In this document: piece by piece, positions 27,476 through 37,790 of the stretch | Numbering within the stretch: position 1 is the stretch's first letter | Layout of the letters: each line of letters opens with the position of its first letter | Assembly: GCF_014652655.1 (NCBI RefSeq) | Contig: NZ_BMZF01000006.1 | Location: 90,478-154,477, forward strand | DNA length: 64,000 nt | From: Paramylibacter ulvae | GTDB taxonomy: Bacteria; Pseudomonadota; Alphaproteobacteria; Rhodobacterales; Rhodobacteraceae | Reading direction: 5' to 3' | Position numbers and translations under genes: made by a program | The notes under the pieces: model-generated | What the model was told of the DNA's origin: nothing | Database searches by the model: none | Seen by the model: only the letters and a program-made list of their open reading frames with translations

Positions 27476-28221
27476 TGGCTTACGTTTTCCAATATATACG
27501 ATCGGTGATATTTGTCATTTTGATGTACGCTTGGATGCTCGTCTTGGGGATTATCGGCGCCATTCCTGCGGCGCTGTCGCGTGATTGGGCATATAAATTT
27601 ATGCGATTTTATTGCGTATCCGTATTCTGGTTAGCGCGCGTGTTGTGTGGTTTGACATATGAAATCCGCGGTAAAGTGCCAACAGGTTCGGTGATCGTTG
27701 CGTCCAAACATCAATCATTTTTGGATGTGATGGTGAACTTCTACACCGTTGAACGCGGAAATTTTGTGATGAAAAAGGAACTGAAATGGGCGCCAATATT
27801 GGGGTTTTATGCAATGCGTATTGGTGTGGCACCGGTGAAACGCGGTGCGCGTTCCAAATCCATGAAAGAAATGGTGTCTGGCGTCGAAAAAGAGGCAGAC
27901 ACGCCATCGCAACTGATAATTTACCCACAAGGCACGCGTGTGCCACCTGGTAAATATCTTCCTTACAAGGTTGGCGCTGCGGTGTTGTGCCAACGTTTTG
28001 ATCGCCCCTGCATTCCTGTTGCAACCAATGTCGGCGTGTTTTGGAATAAACGTGGGCTTTATCGTAAACCCGGTGTCGCGGTGTTTGAATATTTCGAACC
28101 ACTGCAAAAAGGGTTGAGCGTTGAGGAGATGACCACAGAAATGGAACGCGTAATCGAAACCAATTCGAACCGATTAATGGCAGAGGCGGGTTTCGATGTC
28201 CCGCCTCAAGATGCGTCATGA
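27472..28221 (+). CDS. plsC: 1-acyl-sn-glycerol-3-phosphate acyltransferase
   Basis: A 249-residue membrane-associated acyltransferase. The catalytic box is KHQSFLDV (HX4D) and the glycerol-phosphate-binding box is YPQGTRVPPGK. An N-terminal TM helix (VIFVILMYAWMLVLGIIGAIPAAL) precedes the domain. It adds the second acyl chain to make phosphatidic acid. Cotranscribed with ftsEX by overlap, linking phospholipid synthesis with division genes. Confidence 0.93.
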   Translation: MMAYVFQYIRSVIFVILMYAWMLVLGIIGAIPAALSRDWAYKFMRFYCVSVFWLARVLCGLTYEIRGKVPTGSVIVASKHQSFLDVMVNFYTVERGNFVMKKELKWAPILGFYAMRIGVAPVKRGARSKSMKEMVSGVEKEADTPSQLIIYPQGTRVPPGKYLPYKVGAAVLCQRFDRPCIPVATNVGVFWNKRGLYRKPGVAVFEYFEPLQKGLSVEEMTTEMERVIETNSNRLMAEAGFDVPPQDAS

Positions 28222-28829
28222 CGATTATTCAATCTGTTGACGAATTGGAAAAACTCTATGGCGAACCAAGCGAATTATCGCTGCGCAAAGTTGCCGACCA
28301 TATCACCCCAGAATACAGCAAATGGATTGAAAGCAGCCCGTTTTGCGCGATATGTACGGTTGGCCGCGATGGTGCGGATGCGTCACCTCGCGGGGATATC
28401 GGACAAGTTGTTTTTGAATTGGATTCAAAAACGCTGGCACTGCCAGATCGACATGGCAACAATCGGTTGGATAGTTTGCGCAATATTGTAAATGACGGGC
28501 GGGTTGCGTTGATGATGATGACGCCTAAATCCACGATCGTTACCCGCGTGAATGGGCGCGGCGAAATTTCGATTGATCCTGAATTGTTGGAACGTTTCGT
28601 GGTCAAAGGAAAGCAACCAAAATCCGTCATTTTGATTCACGTCGAAGAGGTGTATTTTCAATGTTCCCGCGCGGTGATGCGTGCAGGTCTTTGGAAACAT
28701 GAACAGTGGCCAGATATTGAAAACCTACCGACCATGGGGCAAATTTTGGCGGCGCAATCTGACAATGAAATCGATGGCGATGCGGTTGACAAAGCATGGC
28801 CTGAACGCGCCAAGAAGGGCTTGTGGTAA
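28218..28829 (+). CDS. PPOX-class FMN-dependent flavoprotein family protein
   Basis: A 203-residue split-barrel flavoprotein of the pyridoxamine 5'-phosphate oxidase-like group (the DR_2398/MSMEG_1061 subgroup by pattern): FCAICTVGRDGADASPRGD, LALPDRHGNNRLDSLRNI, and YFQCSRAVMRAGLW near the C-terminus. It probably binds FMN or F420-like cofactor; substrate unknown. Its ATG overlaps the plsC stop. Confidence 0.87.
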   Translation: MTIIQSVDELEKLYGEPSELSLRKVADHITPEYSKWIESSPFCAICTVGRDGADASPRGDIGQVVFELDSKTLALPDRHGNNRLDSLRNIVNDGRVALMMMTPKSTIVTRVNGRGEISIDPELLERFVVKGKQPKSVILIHVEEVYFQCSRAVMRAGLWKHEQWPDIENLPTMGQILAAQSDNEIDGDAVDKAWPERAKKGLW

Positions 28830-29792
28830 TTAAGCCAGCGTTTTTGAACCAATGTCCAAGAATTTCTGGCGCCGCTCTTTGATCAACTGTTTTGGCTTTT
28901 TGCCTGATAGGTCTTTTAAGGATGCCGCGATGGCATCTTTTACGGCGACATATGTGTGTTCGCGGTCACGCTGCGCACCACCCAATGGTTCGGGGATTAT
29001 CAAATCGGCAACACCAAGTTTTACCAAATCTTGCGCCGTTAGGCGTAATGCCTCAGCGGCTTCGCGCATTTTTTCTGCGTCTTTCCACAAAATTGATGCG
29101 CAGCCTTCTGGTGAAATCACGGAATAAACAGAATGTTCCAACATTAACAAACGATCTGCTGTGGCAAATGCGACCGCACCGCCCGAACCGCCTTCACCGA
29201 TGATACATGAAATCAAAGGGACACCGATTTGCAAACATTTTTCGGTGCTGCGCGCAATCGCCTCTGATTGGCCGCGTTCCTCGGCACCACGGCCTGGAAA
29301 TGCGCCGGGTGTATCCACCAACGTAACCACAGGCAGGCCAAAACGATCGGCCATGTCCATCAGGCGGATCGCTTTGCGGTAACCCTCTGGTCGGGCCATG
29401 CCAAAATTATGGTGGAGACGTGATGTTGTATCGTTGCCCTTTTCCTGACCCATCACAACAACAGGTTGATCATTGAAACGTGCTAAACCACCCATCACCG
29501 CGGTATCGTCACCAAAAACGCGATCACCTTGCAGCGGTGTGTATTCGGTGAACAGATTTTCGATGTAATCTTTGCAATGTGGGCGATCAGGGTGGCGTGC
29601 GACCTGACATTTACGCCATGGCGTCAGATTTTTATACAAATCAACAAGCATGGTTTGCGCTTTTTTGTCCAGCGCGCCAGCTTCCTTTTCGACATTCATT
29701 TCGTCTTCGCTTTGGCTGGCGATGGCGCGTAATTCGGCGGCTTTGCCTTCGATTTCTGCCAATGGTTTTTCGAATTCGAGATAGTTTTGCAT
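28830..29792 (-). CDS. accA: Acetyl-CoA carboxylase carboxyltransferase subunit alpha
   Basis: A 320-residue AccA. Recognisable blocks are [19 protein letters not shown] at the N-terminus, RPHCKDYI, the [19 protein letters not shown] block and [22 protein letters not shown]. With AccD it transfers the carboxyl group from biotin to acetyl-CoA in the first step of fatty acid synthesis. Convergent and abutting with the PPOX gene. Confidence 0.97.
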   Translation of the reverse strand: MQNYLEFEKPLAEIEGKAAELRAIASQSEDEMNVEKEAGALDKKAQTMLVDLYKNLTPWRKCQVARHPDRPHCKDYIENLFTEYTPLQGDRVFGDDTAVMGGLARFNDQPVVVMGQEKGNDTTSRLHHNFGMARPEGYRKAIRLMDMADRFGLPVVTLVDTPGAFPGRGAEERGQSEAIARSTEKCLQIGVPLISCIIGEGGSGGAVAFATADRLLMLEHSVYSVISPEGCASILWKDAEKMREAAEALRLTAQDLVKLGVADLIIPEPLGGAQRDREHTYVAVKDAIAASLKDLSGKKPKQLIKERRQKFLDIGSKTLA

Positions 29793-29854
29793 CTGTTCGC
29801 CTTGTCTTTTTCAGCCACTGTTATGCCGTTGAATAGGTTAAATTGCAACGGGTT

Positions 29855-30391
29855 CTAGCTGCGTATTTCAACGATTGTGCTCATTGGTGTTACGTTCCAT
29901 ATTTCACGGATTTCGGGATTGGTCACCGCGATACAACCCGCAGTCCAATCGCCCTTAACCTTGTAACCTTCGGCAACCTTGTTTGGCTGGCCATGGATGA
30001 AAATATCACCGCCTGGGTCATAACCACCTGCGCGGGCACGGGCGATATCGTCGGCTTTGGGGTAATCAATGCCAAGGGACAGCGTATATTTGCTGTTTTG
30101 ATTGCGCCGATCGATTTTAAAAATCCCTTCTGGTGTTTTTCCGTCACCTTGTATCGATTTGTCGCCATCGGGTGCAAAACCCAACGCGACAGCATATTCG
30201 CGCACAGGTTTATCGCCCTGATACATGGTCATTTTTCGCGCTGACTTTTCGATTATGATGCGATCAACCTGTCCAATTATTGGCACGCTTATCGGCGCTG
30301 GCGGGTCAACCTGTTCGAGATATAGCCAAGCCAGCCCAACGCCCGTGGCCAATATCGATAACAAGAATATTCGTTTCAGCTTTCGCATCAT
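29855..30391 (-). CDS. L,D-transpeptidase family protein (YkuD domain)
   Basis: A 178-residue protein with an N-terminal membrane/signal segment (RKLKRIFLLSILATGVGLAWLYLE) and a YkuD domain. The catalytic motif is IFIHGQP followed by GDWTAGCIAVTNPEI with the nucleophilic Cys and the upstream His. Such enzymes make 3-3 peptidoglycan crosslinks or attach proteins to the wall in the periplasm. Its start overlaps the stop of the upstream aminotransferase (ATGA). Confidence 0.92.
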   Translation of the reverse strand: MMRKLKRIFLLSILATGVGLAWLYLEQVDPPAPISVPIIGQVDRIIIEKSARKMTMYQGDKPVREYAVALGFAPDGDKSIQGDGKTPEGIFKIDRRNQNSKYTLSLGIDYPKADDIARARAGGYDPGGDIFIHGQPNKVAEGYKVKGDWTAGCIAVTNPEIREIWNVTPMSTIVEIRS

Positions 30392-31578
30392 TGAAGATCT
30401 TTAAACGCATCCTTGAGGCGTGCGACAGCTTCGATAACCAGACTGCGCTGTGTTCCAAGGTTGAATCGTAGGAAATTTTCACCACCCTTGCCAAACGTTG
30501 TGCCGTGATTGCCAACAACTTGAGCGACATCTTGGGTACGGTTTGTGAATTCTTGGCGCGTCATGCCTGTACCACTGAAATCCACCCAAGCCAGATATGT
30601 TGCCTCGAGCGGCATTGATTTCAGCCCTGGTATTTCTGCGATACCAGCGTCGAATATTTTTCTGTTTTCGTCGATGTAATTGACCAAGCTATCAACCCAA
30701 TTGGCACCGCTCGTATATGCCGCCTCTGTCATGAATATGCCAAAGCTGTTTGCCGATATACCTCCCGCGGCCATGGTTGCCGCAAATTTTTCACGCAACG
30801 CTTGATCGGCAATAATGACGTTTCCTGCATGTGCGCCCGCGATATTAAATGTTTTGGATGCCGCAGTCATCATCACCAAACGATGGGCAATGTGGGGTGC
30901 GGCGTTTGTCATGGGAATATGGCGCGTTTTCCCAAATACAATATCGTGGTGAATTTCATCAGCTACCAATATCAGATCATGCTTTTCGCAAAAATCCGCG
31001 ACTTGGGCCAGTTCAGATTGTGTCCAAACACGCCCGCCAGGATTGTGCGGCGAGCACAGGATTAACATGGTTTCATTGCCTGTCATTTGTTTTTCGTAAG
31101 CGTCGAAATCCATTTCATAGCGACCATTCACATTTGCTAATTCACATTCAACAACCTCGCGATTGTTGGCTTTGATGACGCGGGCAAATGCGTGATAAAC
31201 GGGGGTAAAAATCACCACCCCATCGTTTGGTTTGGTAAATGTTTGAATGCAGAGCGCGGTGCCATTTACCAAACCATGCGTGGTGAAAATATGTGATGGG
31301 TCAACATTCCAGCCATGGCGCATTTTCATCCAATTGACGATGGCACTGCGATACGACTTGTCATCCCCATAATACCCAAAAATGCCGTGATCACGCATTT
31401 CTTGCAAGCAATCCAATACCCGTTGAGGGGGGCGAAAATCCATATCCGCCACCCACATCGCGATACCCTCATTCGGGTCCACTCCATATAGTGGTTCCAG
31501 CATATCCCATTTTGCAGAGTGTGTTCCAATACGGTTAATGGTGCTATCGAATTGATCGTTAATATCGTCTAGGCTCAT
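30388..31578 (-). CDS. MalY/PatB-type PLP-dependent C-S lyase or aminotransferase
   Basis: A 396-residue fold-type I PLP enzyme. The start MSLDDINDQFDSTINRIGTHSAKWD and MWVADMDFRPPQRVL fit the MalY/PatB (cystathionine beta-lyase-like) group; the PLP lysine lies in AASKTFNIAGAH. Longer upstream starts are not supported. Likely cleaves cystathionine or related C-S compounds; MalY can also moonlight as a regulator in E. coli, which cannot be inferred here. Confidence 0.9.
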   Translation of the reverse strand: MSLDDINDQFDSTINRIGTHSAKWDMLEPLYGVDPNEGIAMWVADMDFRPPQRVLDCLQEMRDHGIFGYYGDDKSYRSAIVNWMKMRHGWNVDPSHIFTTHGLVNGTALCIQTFTKPNDGVVIFTPVYHAFARVIKANNREVVECELANVNGRYEMDFDAYEKQMTGNETMLILCSPHNPGGRVWTQSELAQVADFCEKHDLILVADEIHHDIVFGKTRHIPMTNAAPHIAHRLVMMTAASKTFNIAGAHAGNVIIADQALREKFAATMAAGGISANSFGIFMTEAAYTSGANWVDSLVNYIDENRKIFDAGIAEIPGLKSMPLEATYLAWVDFSGTGMTRQEFTNRTQDVAQVVGNHGTTFGKGGENFLRFNLGTQRSLVIEAVARLKDAFKDLQ

Positions 31579-31677
31579 GATACCCTCGTTTGTTTCATCG
31601 CATGCTAGCGTTCTGAACATTGTGAGCAAGTGCTTTATCCTGTTGCGTGCGTAATTGCGTTGGGCTAGTTCTGCGAT

Positions 31678-32196
31678 ATGTCTTTACTACCGATTATTTT
31701 GCACCCCGATCCGCGTCTGAAAAAAAACTGTGATGTTGTTGAAAATTTCAACGACGACATCCGTGCACTTGCCGATAATATGTTGGAAACGATGTATGAT
31801 GCACCAGGTGTCGGGTTGGCCGCGCCACAGGTGGGGGTGTTACAGCGCGTTTTTGTGATGGATTGCGCCGAAAAAGATGAGACCCCAGAACCAATGGTTT
31901 TGATCAATCCAGAAATTGTTTGGCATTCAGATGAAACCAATATCCACAACGAAGGATGTTTGTCATTGCCCGAATTATTCGAAGATGTCGAACGACCAGC
32001 AGAGGTGAAAATGCGGTTTCATGATGTGGCGGGTAAATTGCATGAACAAGAATTCGACGCGCTTTGGGCGACCTGCGCCCAGCATGAATTGGATCATCTG
32101 AACGGTACGCTTTTCATTGATCATCTTAGCCGCATTAAACGATCGATGATGACGAAAAAAATGGTGAAGTTCAAAAAAGATTTGGCACGCGGATAA
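31678..32196 (+). CDS. def: Peptide deformylase
   Basis: A 172-residue deformylase that removes the formyl group from nascent N-terminal Met. All three motifs are intact: GVGLAAPQVG, EGCLSLP with metal ligand C94, and QHELDH with H136, catalytic E137 and H140. It overlaps by one base a degenerate paralogue and then fmt, which makes the formyl-Met-tRNA. Confidence 0.96.
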   Translation: MSLLPIILHPDPRLKKNCDVVENFNDDIRALADNMLETMYDAPGVGLAAPQVGVLQRVFVMDCAEKDETPEPMVLINPEIVWHSDETNIHNEGCLSLPELFEDVERPAEVKMRFHDVAGKLHEQEFDALWATCAQHELDHLNGTLFIDHLSRIKRSMMTKKMVKFKKDLARG

Positions 32197-32699
32197 TGGC
32201 CGTTCGCCTGTTTATTCCGTACCCCGATCAAAGATTGCGCACGGTGTGTGAATCTGTTGATACAATTGATGATGAAACACGCGCGATTTGGAATGATATG
32301 CTAGATAGCATGTATGCCATGCCAGGTGTTGGATTGGGGGCGCCACAAATCGGAATTACCAAACGATTGGCGGTGATGGATTGTTCCGAAAAAGGTAACG
32401 AACCCGTGCGCATGGCAAATCCTGAAATATTGCATCAATCGGCGAAATTGCGTGTGCACACAGAAGGGAGCCCAAATTTGCCAGATGTCTGGGCGAAAAT
32501 TGAACGCCCGCGTGCGGTGACAGTAACCTATCTTGATGAAAGCGGTGAACAGGTTGAACGCGATTTTGTTGGGCTGTGGGCGACGTCCGTGCAACATCAA
32601 ATTGATCATTTGAACGGCAAGATGTATTTTGATCACCTTAGCAGCGTGAAACGAAAAATGTTACTGGCAAAGGCTGCGAAGATCGCCAAAAAAGGATAA
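32196..32699 (+). CDS. Deformylase paralogue lacking key active-site residues
   Basis: A 167-residue protein clearly homologous to the upstream Def ([10 protein letters not shown]; same length and fold pattern), but the metal-ligand Cys motif EGCLSLP reads EGSPNLP (Ser92) and HELDH reads HQIDH, so the catalytic Glu is Gln135. Both His ligands remain. On established deformylase chemistry it should be inactive or have another role. The frame is intact and sits between def and fmt with a 4-bp gap to fmt, so it seems selected, perhaps as a regulatory or binding partner. Confidence 0.88.
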   Translation: MAVRLFIPYPDQRLRTVCESVDTIDDETRAIWNDMLDSMYAMPGVGLGAPQIGITKRLAVMDCSEKGNEPVRMANPEILHQSAKLRVHTEGSPNLPDVWAKIERPRAVTVTYLDESGEQVERDFVGLWATSVQHQIDHLNGKMYFDHLSSVKRKMLLAKAAKIAKKG

Positions 32700-32703
32700 C
32701 CCA

Positions 32704-33615
32704 ATGCGCGTTGTTTTTATGGGTACACCCGATTTTTCCGTTCCCGTGTTGCAATCTCTTGTGGATGCGGGCCATGAAATCGCGGCTGTGTATTGCCAGC
32801 CTCCCCGCCCAGCGGGGCGGGGCAAAAAAGACCGCTTAACACCAGTACATGTTTTGGCGCAAAACTTGGGGTTGATGGTCCGCACGCCACTGAACTTCAA
32901 AGACGAAAACGATATTGCTGAATTTGCGGCACTGAATGCTGATATCGCGGTTGTGGTCGCCTATGGTTTGATTTTACCACAGGCCATATTGGATGTCCCA
33001 AAACATGGGTGTTTGAATATTCACGCATCGCTTTTGCCGCGTTGGCGTGGTGCTGCACCCATCCATCGCGCGATTATGGCGGGTGATCACGAAACGGGTG
33101 TTTGTATAATGCAAATGGAAGCAGGGCTTGATACGGGCCCCGTTTTGACGCGCGAGTCGACACAGATTGGCGTGGGAGATACCACCTCAACACTGCATGA
33201 TCGGTTGTCGCAAATGGGTGCGGAATTGATTGTTGAAACTTTGGTGCGATTGGATGAATTATCCGCGGTTGCGCAATCAAACGATGGCGTCACCTATGCC
33301 AAAAAAATCACCAAGGAAGAGGCGGCGATTGATTGGAATCAACCCGCCGATGTTGTTGATAACCATATCCGTGCGTTGTCACCATTCCCAGGTGCATGGT
33401 TCGAAGTTGATGGAAATCGTATCAAAGTGTTGATGAGCAAACAGGTTGCTATGGATGGTGATGCAGGTTTTATTTTGGATGATCAAATCAGTGTCGCATG
33501 TGCGACAGGCGCTGTTCGATTGTTGAAATTACAACGTGCGGGCAAGGGGCTCATGGATGCCGATGTGTTCCTGCGTGGATTTGATTTGCCCAAAGGAATG
33601 CCGCTGAAACCTTAA
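32704..33615 (+). CDS. fmt: Methionyl-tRNA formyltransferase
   Basis: A 303-residue Fmt which formylates initiator Met-t[58 protein letters not shown] and the C-terminal tRNA-binding domain ([16 protein letters not shown]) are diagnostic. Third gene of the def-def2-fmt operon. Confidence 0.97.
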   Translation: MRVVFMGTPDFSVPVLQSLVDAGHEIAAVYCQPPRPAGRGKKDRLTPVHVLAQNLGLMVRTPLNFKDENDIAEFAALNADIAVVVAYGLILPQAILDVPKHGCLNIHASLLPRWRGAAPIHRAIMAGDHETGVCIMQMEAGLDTGPVLTRESTQIGVGDTTSTLHDRLSQMGAELIVETLVRLDELSAVAQSNDGVTYAKKITKEEAAIDWNQPADVVDNHIRALSPFPGAWFEVDGNRIKVLMSKQVAMDGDAGFILDDQISVACATGAVRLLKLQRAGKGLMDADVFLRGFDLPKGMPLKP

Positions 33616-33659
33616 AATTCAGCAAAAAATTCCTATGTATTTAGGGAAAGAGAGGGAAC

Positions 33660-33911
33660 ATGCCAGTTTTTTTGGTTCTTGTTGTTGGTGCAGCCGCGGG
33701 GATATTGGGTTCGCATTTTATGAAATTAAACGTCAATATTTATTTGGCCTGCGCAATCGGCGTTCTTGGCACGATTGTCGGTGGCTTTGCGCTGCGCGGA
33801 TTGATGAATGTCATGCTGAGCACTACCGGTGTGCTTAGCCTATTTTTAGGCGCAATTTTTGGTGTGGTTGTGTTGATCTGGATTTACCGAACGTATTTTA
33901 GCGGGCGCTAA
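33660..33911 (+). CDS. Small membrane protein, possibly GlsB/YeaQ/YmgE-like
   Basis: An 83-residue protein with three hydrophobic helices and Gly-rich packing ([55 protein letters not shown]). The pattern resembles transglycosylase-associated GlsB-type proteins, but this is a weak match. An AGAGAGGGAAC ribosome site precedes the ATG. It follows fmt and converges with rnhA. Confidence 0.7.
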   Translation: MPVFLVLVVGAAAGILGSHFMKLNVNIYLACAIGVLGTIVGGFALRGLMNVMLSTTGVLSLFLGAIFGVVVLIWIYRTYFSGR

Positions 33912-34366
33912 GGTGCAGGTTTAAACGGTTCCATACCTGCGCGCGCCAATTCGTCAGCGCGTTCATTTTCTGGGTGGCCTGCGTGCCCTTTGACCCATTC
34001 CCATGTCACATTATGACGCTGTGCGGCAGTATCCAAACGCTGCCAAAGCTCTGCGTTTTTGACGGGTTTTTTGGCCGCGTTGCGCCAGCCGTTTTTCTTC
34101 CAGCCGAAAATCCATTTGGTAATGCCATCTTTGACGTAAGAGCTGTCTGTGACAACGGTGAGCGTGCTTGGCTTTTCCAGGGCTTCGAGTGCAGAAATCG
34201 CCGCCATTAATTCCATTTGGTTATTCGTGGTCAGCTGTGCGCCACCATTTAATTCGCGTTCTTTTAGGACGGTATCAGAATTGCGTGCGATCAAAATCGC
34301 ACCCCAACCACCAGGCCCAGGATTGCCAGAGCATGCTCCGTCGGTATAGGCAAAAAGTTCAGGCAC
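33908..34366 (-). CDS. rnhA: Ribonuclease HI
   Basis: A 152-residue RNase HI that degrades RNA in RNA-DNA hybrids. The catalytic acids are in [33 protein letters not shown] and [23 protein letters not shown] is the handle/His region. The start overlaps the stop of the upstream methyltransferase by 8 bp. Confidence 0.96.
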   Translation of the reverse strand: MPELFAYTDGACSGNPGPGGWGAILIARNSDTVLKERELNGGAQLTTNNQMELMAAISALEALEKPSTLTVVTDSSYVKDGITKWIFGWKKNGWRNAAKKPVKNAELWQRLDTAAQRHNVTWEWVKGHAGHPENERADELARAGMEPFKPAP

Positions 34367-34949
34367 GTGCGGTCACAATCATAAATGGTTTTTCTGTGCC
34401 CGACATGCCAGTTGATACCCCTGTGCGCAAGTGTGTAGGTGTGAAATTTGCCGCGACAAGCAGTGAATTCACCTCGTCCGTTTGATAGTAGGCATAAAAA
34501 CGCCCCAGGGATTCCCGCTGTTCACCCGTACCAATCAATAGGCCCAAATGTAAAATTGCATTTGGTTTCAGTGCCGTGTGAATCTTGCCCAACAATTCAG
34601 GCATTTCAGATTTTGTTGCATGTAGCAGGCTAAAATTCGCCCAAATACCATCGTATTTCTTGATCGCAGATAGTTGGTGAAATTCTTGTTGAACGGCGTT
34701 TAAGCCATAGCTTTTTTTCGCAAGTGCAACCATCTCTGATGATGCATCTGTGGCATCCACGATGAGACCAGATTGCGCCATAAACGCACCCGAATTTCCG
34801 GGACCACATCCCAGATCAAGAACATGTCCCCCAGCAGGGATCGCATTGATAAAGTTGGTTAAGTCGGCATCTGGTTTGTGGCGAGTAAGCAAATTTTGAT
34901 ATTGTTCCGCCGTCTGGTCGTATGTTTGAATTGTCTCTAGATCGGTCAT
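34359..34949 (-). CDS. Class I SAM-dependent methyltransferase
   Basis: A 196-residue methyltransferase with motif [17 protein letters not shown] and [15 protein letters not shown]. The substrate is not identifiable. It is wedged between a DUF3429 gene (abutting, no gap) and rnhA (8-bp overlap) on the same strand. Confidence 0.86.
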   Translation of the reverse strand: MTDLETIQTYDQTAEQYQNLLTRHKPDADLTNFINAIPAGGHVLDLGCGPGNSGAFMAQSGLIVDATDASSEMVALAKKSYGLNAVQQEFHQLSAIKKYDGIWANFSLLHATKSEMPELLGKIHTALKPNAILHLGLLIGTGEQRESLGRFYAYYQTDEVNSLLVAANFTPTHLRTGVSTGMSGTEKPFMIVTARA

Positions 34950-35432
34950 TTAATTAAGTCCACCAATTCGTTCCAAGAGGGTTTGAATTTGATAGTCAAA
35001 GATCGGGACAAGATAACATGCCAATATCGCAACTGTTACAAAAATACGGTTTCGCAACCACCAAGGTGGAAACAGATTTTGTTTCACAAAGTACCAGTCG
35101 TTTATCAACAATAGCGCAAAACCCGTTGGAATAATGATCGGGCGCAATCCGCCGCGAAATGTGAAAAAGAAAAATATCCAAAGTACCGGCCAGATCGCCA
35201 TCAAATAATGGGTTTTACGTGTGCTTTCAGACATTGAAACAGCAGCCCAATATCCTCCGCCTAATAGGCCGAATATCGCAATTGCATAGGTTCCAAACAA
35301 CCGTGTTGGTGGTCCATACAATGAAAAAATGGCATCACTTACAAAATCATTATACCACGCAATTGTTGCCAAATAAAATGGCAGCAATCCAATCACAGTA
35401 AACCAAAACGTCAGGCGTGGAATGCCAAACAT
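34950..35432 (-). CDS. DUF3429 family membrane protein
   Basis: A 160-residue protein with about five TM helices; the opening IPRLTFWFTVIGLLPFYLATIAW and ISFYG-like YGPPTRLFGTYAIAIFGLLGGGYWA match DUF3429 (TMEM69-like). Function unknown. Its ATG overlaps the ispH stop by one base, and the methyltransferase follows without a gap. Confidence 0.82.
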   Translation of the reverse strand: MFGIPRLTFWFTVIGLLPFYLATIAWYNDFVSDAIFSLYGPPTRLFGTYAIAIFGLLGGGYWAAVSMSESTRKTHYLMAIWPVLWIFFFFTFRGGLRPIIIPTGFALLLINDWYFVKQNLFPPWWLRNRIFVTVAILACYLVPIFDYQIQTLLERIGGLN

Positions 35433-36382
35433 TAAACGGCTTCGCGCAATTGACGGGGCACTTTAAACTCAACATTTTCAACGGCGGTTTCCACGATTTC
35501 ACGCGTTACATCGTAGCGCTGCTCAAAGGCGTTGATGACCTCGTCAATCAATATTTCAGGCGCGGATGCACCCGCGGTGATGCCGATGGATTTAATCCCA
35601 TCCAATGCGCGCCAGTCTATATCGTTCGCGCGCTGTACCAATTGTGAATATTTGCACCCTGCTTTTGCGCCTACTTCGACCAAACGGCGTGAATTGGATG
35701 AATTGGGTGCACCGATAACCAACAGGGCATCGACCTTGGGCGCGACGGCCTTTACCGCCTCTTGGCGATTGGTTGTAGCGTAACAAATGTCTTCTTTGTG
35801 AGGGCCTGTTATGGTTGGGAAACGAGCCTTGAGCGCGGCGACGATATCGGCCGTGTCATCGACGCTCAGCGTTGTTTGGGTAATAAAGGCAAGTTTGTTT
35901 TCATCGCGCGGGTTCAGTGTTTCAACATCTTGGGGTGTTTCCACCAACAACACCTCGCCATCGGGCAATTGCCCCATGGTGCCAATCGTTTCGGGATGCC
36001 CGTCATGTCCGATCATCACCATTTGCAAACCGTTTTTATGATGGCGTTCAGCTTCGATATGTACCTTGGAAACCAATGGACAGGTTGCATCGACATATAC
36101 CATATTGCGCGCTTGTGCTTTGGATGGCACGGATTTGGGCACGCCATGCGCAGAAAAAATCACGGGGCGATCATCGGGGCATTCGGCCAATTCTTCGACG
36201 AAAACAGCGCCCTTGTCGCGCAAACTGTCTACGACAAATTTATTGTGCACGATTTCATGGCGGACATAAACAGGTGCCCCCCATTTTTCGATCGCCATTT
36301 CAACGATCTTGATCGCGCGATCAACGCCAGCGCAAAAACCACGCGGAGCCGCAAGATAGAGATGTAAATTTTGTTTTGTCAT
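35432..36382 (-). CDS. ispH: 4-hydroxy-3-methylbut-2-enyl diphosphate reductase
   Basis: A 316-residue 4Fe-4S enzyme for the last step of the MEP pathway, giving IPP and DMAPP. C17 ([13 protein letters not shown]), [13 protein letters not shown] and the CYATTNRQ region supply the cluster cysteines; [12 protein letters not shown] and [12 protein letters not shown] are signatures. It feeds the same pathway as ispE at 10.4 kb and the polyprenyl synthase at 11.2 kb. Confidence 0.97.
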   Translation of the reverse strand: MTKQNLHLYLAAPRGFCAGVDRAIKIVEMAIEKWGAPVYVRHEIVHNKFVVDSLRDKGAVFVEELAECPDDRPVIFSAHGVPKSVPSKAQARNMVYVDATCPLVSKVHIEAERHHKNGLQMVMIGHDGHPETIGTMGQLPDGEVLLVETPQDVETLNPRDENKLAFITQTTLSVDDTADIVAALKARFPTITGPHKEDICYATTNRQEAVKAVAPKVDALLVIGAPNSSNSRRLVEVGAKAGCKYSQLVQRANDIDWRALDGIKSIGITAGASAPEILIDEVINAFEQRYDVTREIVETAVENVEFKVPRQLREAV

Positions 36383-36426
36383 AGCGTTGTTTTAACGCCA
36401 AGTTTGAATGAACGAAAGCAAAAGAA

Positions 36427-36448
36427 AAGGCGCCAACTTGGGCGCCTT
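36427..36448 (-). terminator. Rho-independent terminator after the NYN-domain gene
   Basis: Stem AAGGCGCC/GGCGCCTT (arms 36427-36434 and 36441-36448, 6-nt loop). Read on the minus strand it begins 4 nt after the NYN gene stop and runs into TTTTCTTTTG, so it terminates the minus-strand transcript before ispH. Confidence 0.8.
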
Positions 36449-36452
36449 CACT

Positions 36453-37034
36453 TTATTCTGTTTCTGCCATTTCTGGCACCATGTTTGATGCTTCTTCATC
36501 CTCTGGACGCGGTGGTCGCCCGACCACATCCTTAAGCTCGTAAAGCTCAATGAAATTGTCAGCCTGACGGCGCAGATCATCAGAGATCATCGGTGGGTTG
36601 GAACGGATTGTGGAAACAACCGATACGCGAACACCTTGGCGTTGTAGCGATTCAATCAACGGGCGGAAATCGCCGTCACCTGAAAACAACACAATATGGT
36701 CGACATGTGGAGCCAATTCCATGGCATCGACACACAGTTCGATATCCATGTTGCCCTTAACCTTACGTCGCCCCATCGAATCGGTGTATTCTTTGGCTGG
36801 TTTCGTAACCATTGTGAAACCGTTGTAATTCAACCAATCGACCAATGGGCGGATGGGCGAATATTCTTCACTTTCTAGTAGCGCAGTGTAATAAAATGCA
36901 CGTAGCAATTTGCCACGACGCATGAACTCGGTACGCAACAGTTTATAGTCGATATCAAAGCCCAATGCCTTGGCTGCGGCATAGAGATTTGATCCGTCAA
37001 TAAAGAGAGCTAAACGCTCGTCGCGATAAAACAT
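36453..37034 (-). CDS. NYN domain (LabA/DUF88) PIN-like protein
   Basis: A 193-residue protein with the NYN nuclease-like fold: LALFIDGSNLYAAAKALGFDIDY, KGNMDIELCVDAM, and VLFSGDGDFRPLIESLQRQG carry the expected conserved acids. Related LabA proteins bind RNA or act in cyanobacterial clock output; the activity here is unproven. It diverges from folK and has its own terminator, so it is a single-gene unit. Confidence 0.9.
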   Translation of the reverse strand: MFYRDERLALFIDGSNLYAAAKALGFDIDYKLLRTEFMRRGKLLRAFYYTALLESEEYSPIRPLVDWLNYNGFTMVTKPAKEYTDSMGRRKVKGNMDIELCVDAMELAPHVDHIVLFSGDGDFRPLIESLQRQGVRVSVVSTIRSNPPMISDDLRRQADNFIELYELKDVVGRPPRPEDEEASNMVPEMAETE

Positions 37035-37147
37035 TAAAGATCCTTTCTTAAATCACGTTGGTCGACAATATATAAATTTGCGTGTTTATGTGCCGACCGA
37101 CACTTGATGAATAGGCGGTAATTTTGACAACGCAAGTAGAAAATCCC

Positions 37148-37714
37148 ATGAAACAATCACTTTTTAGCGCCGTTGCGATCGGCTCAAATGCTTTTGACGT
37201 AGCGGCAACCACACACGATTTGGTTGAACAAGCCGTTACATTGATTAGTCAAGAAAACGTTAAAATTGTAAAACAAAGCGCGTTTTACGTTACACCTGCC
37301 TTTCCAAAAGGGGCCGGACCAGATTTTGTGAATGCGGTTATCGTGTTGCGGTCAGAATATTCCGCACAACAACTTTTGGAAATAATGCACAAAATCGAAT
37401 CAAAACTTGGGCGTACGCGTACTGGCCGTTGGACACAAAGAACAATGGATTTGGATTTACTATATCACGGTGAACAAATTTTACCAAATCAACAAGTTGT
37501 GGAGAATTGGATCAACTTGCCACTTGATCGCCAGATGGTCGAGGCGCCTGATATGCTTATTTTGCCGCACCCGCGCATTCAGGATCGCGGATTTGTGCTG
37601 GTTCCGCTGGCAGATGTGGCGCCTGATTGGGTTCACCCTGTGTTTGGAAAAACCACGCTGGAAATGTTGGATGCGCTGGGCGAGGCTGGCCAAATAGGCA
37701 TCACCAAATTATAG
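37148..37714 (+). CDS. folK: 2-amino-4-hydroxy-6-hydroxymethyldihydropteridine pyrophosphokinase
   Basis: A 188-residue HPPK of folate synthesis: AVAIGSN near the start, [21 protein letters not shown], and [10 protein letters not shown] followed by [24 protein letters not shown] 37148 fits the family N-terminus, but it lacks a clear ribosome site; TTG 37124 with AGGCGG 5 nt before it may be the true start, adding eight residues. Confidence 0.92.
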   Translation: MKQSLFSAVAIGSNAFDVAATTHDLVEQAVTLISQENVKIVKQSAFYVTPAFPKGAGPDFVNAVIVLRSEYSAQQLLEIMHKIESKLGRTRTGRWTQRTMDLDLLYHGEQILPNQQVVENWINLPLDRQMVEAPDMLILPHPRIQDRGFVLVPLADVAPDWVHPVFGKTTLEMLDALGEAGQIGITKL

Positions 37715-37790
37715 GGTTGTTGGCCTTGCCATTTTGTTTGAAAACCCTTATGCACGGCCTTTGAATTACCCATACAGTTGGAGTACACCC

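Noticed and set aside
36453..37034. NYN-domain protein as part of a toxin-antitoxin or defence system
   Set aside because: It stands alone with its own terminator and no partner gene; LabA/DUF88 proteins are often housekeeping.
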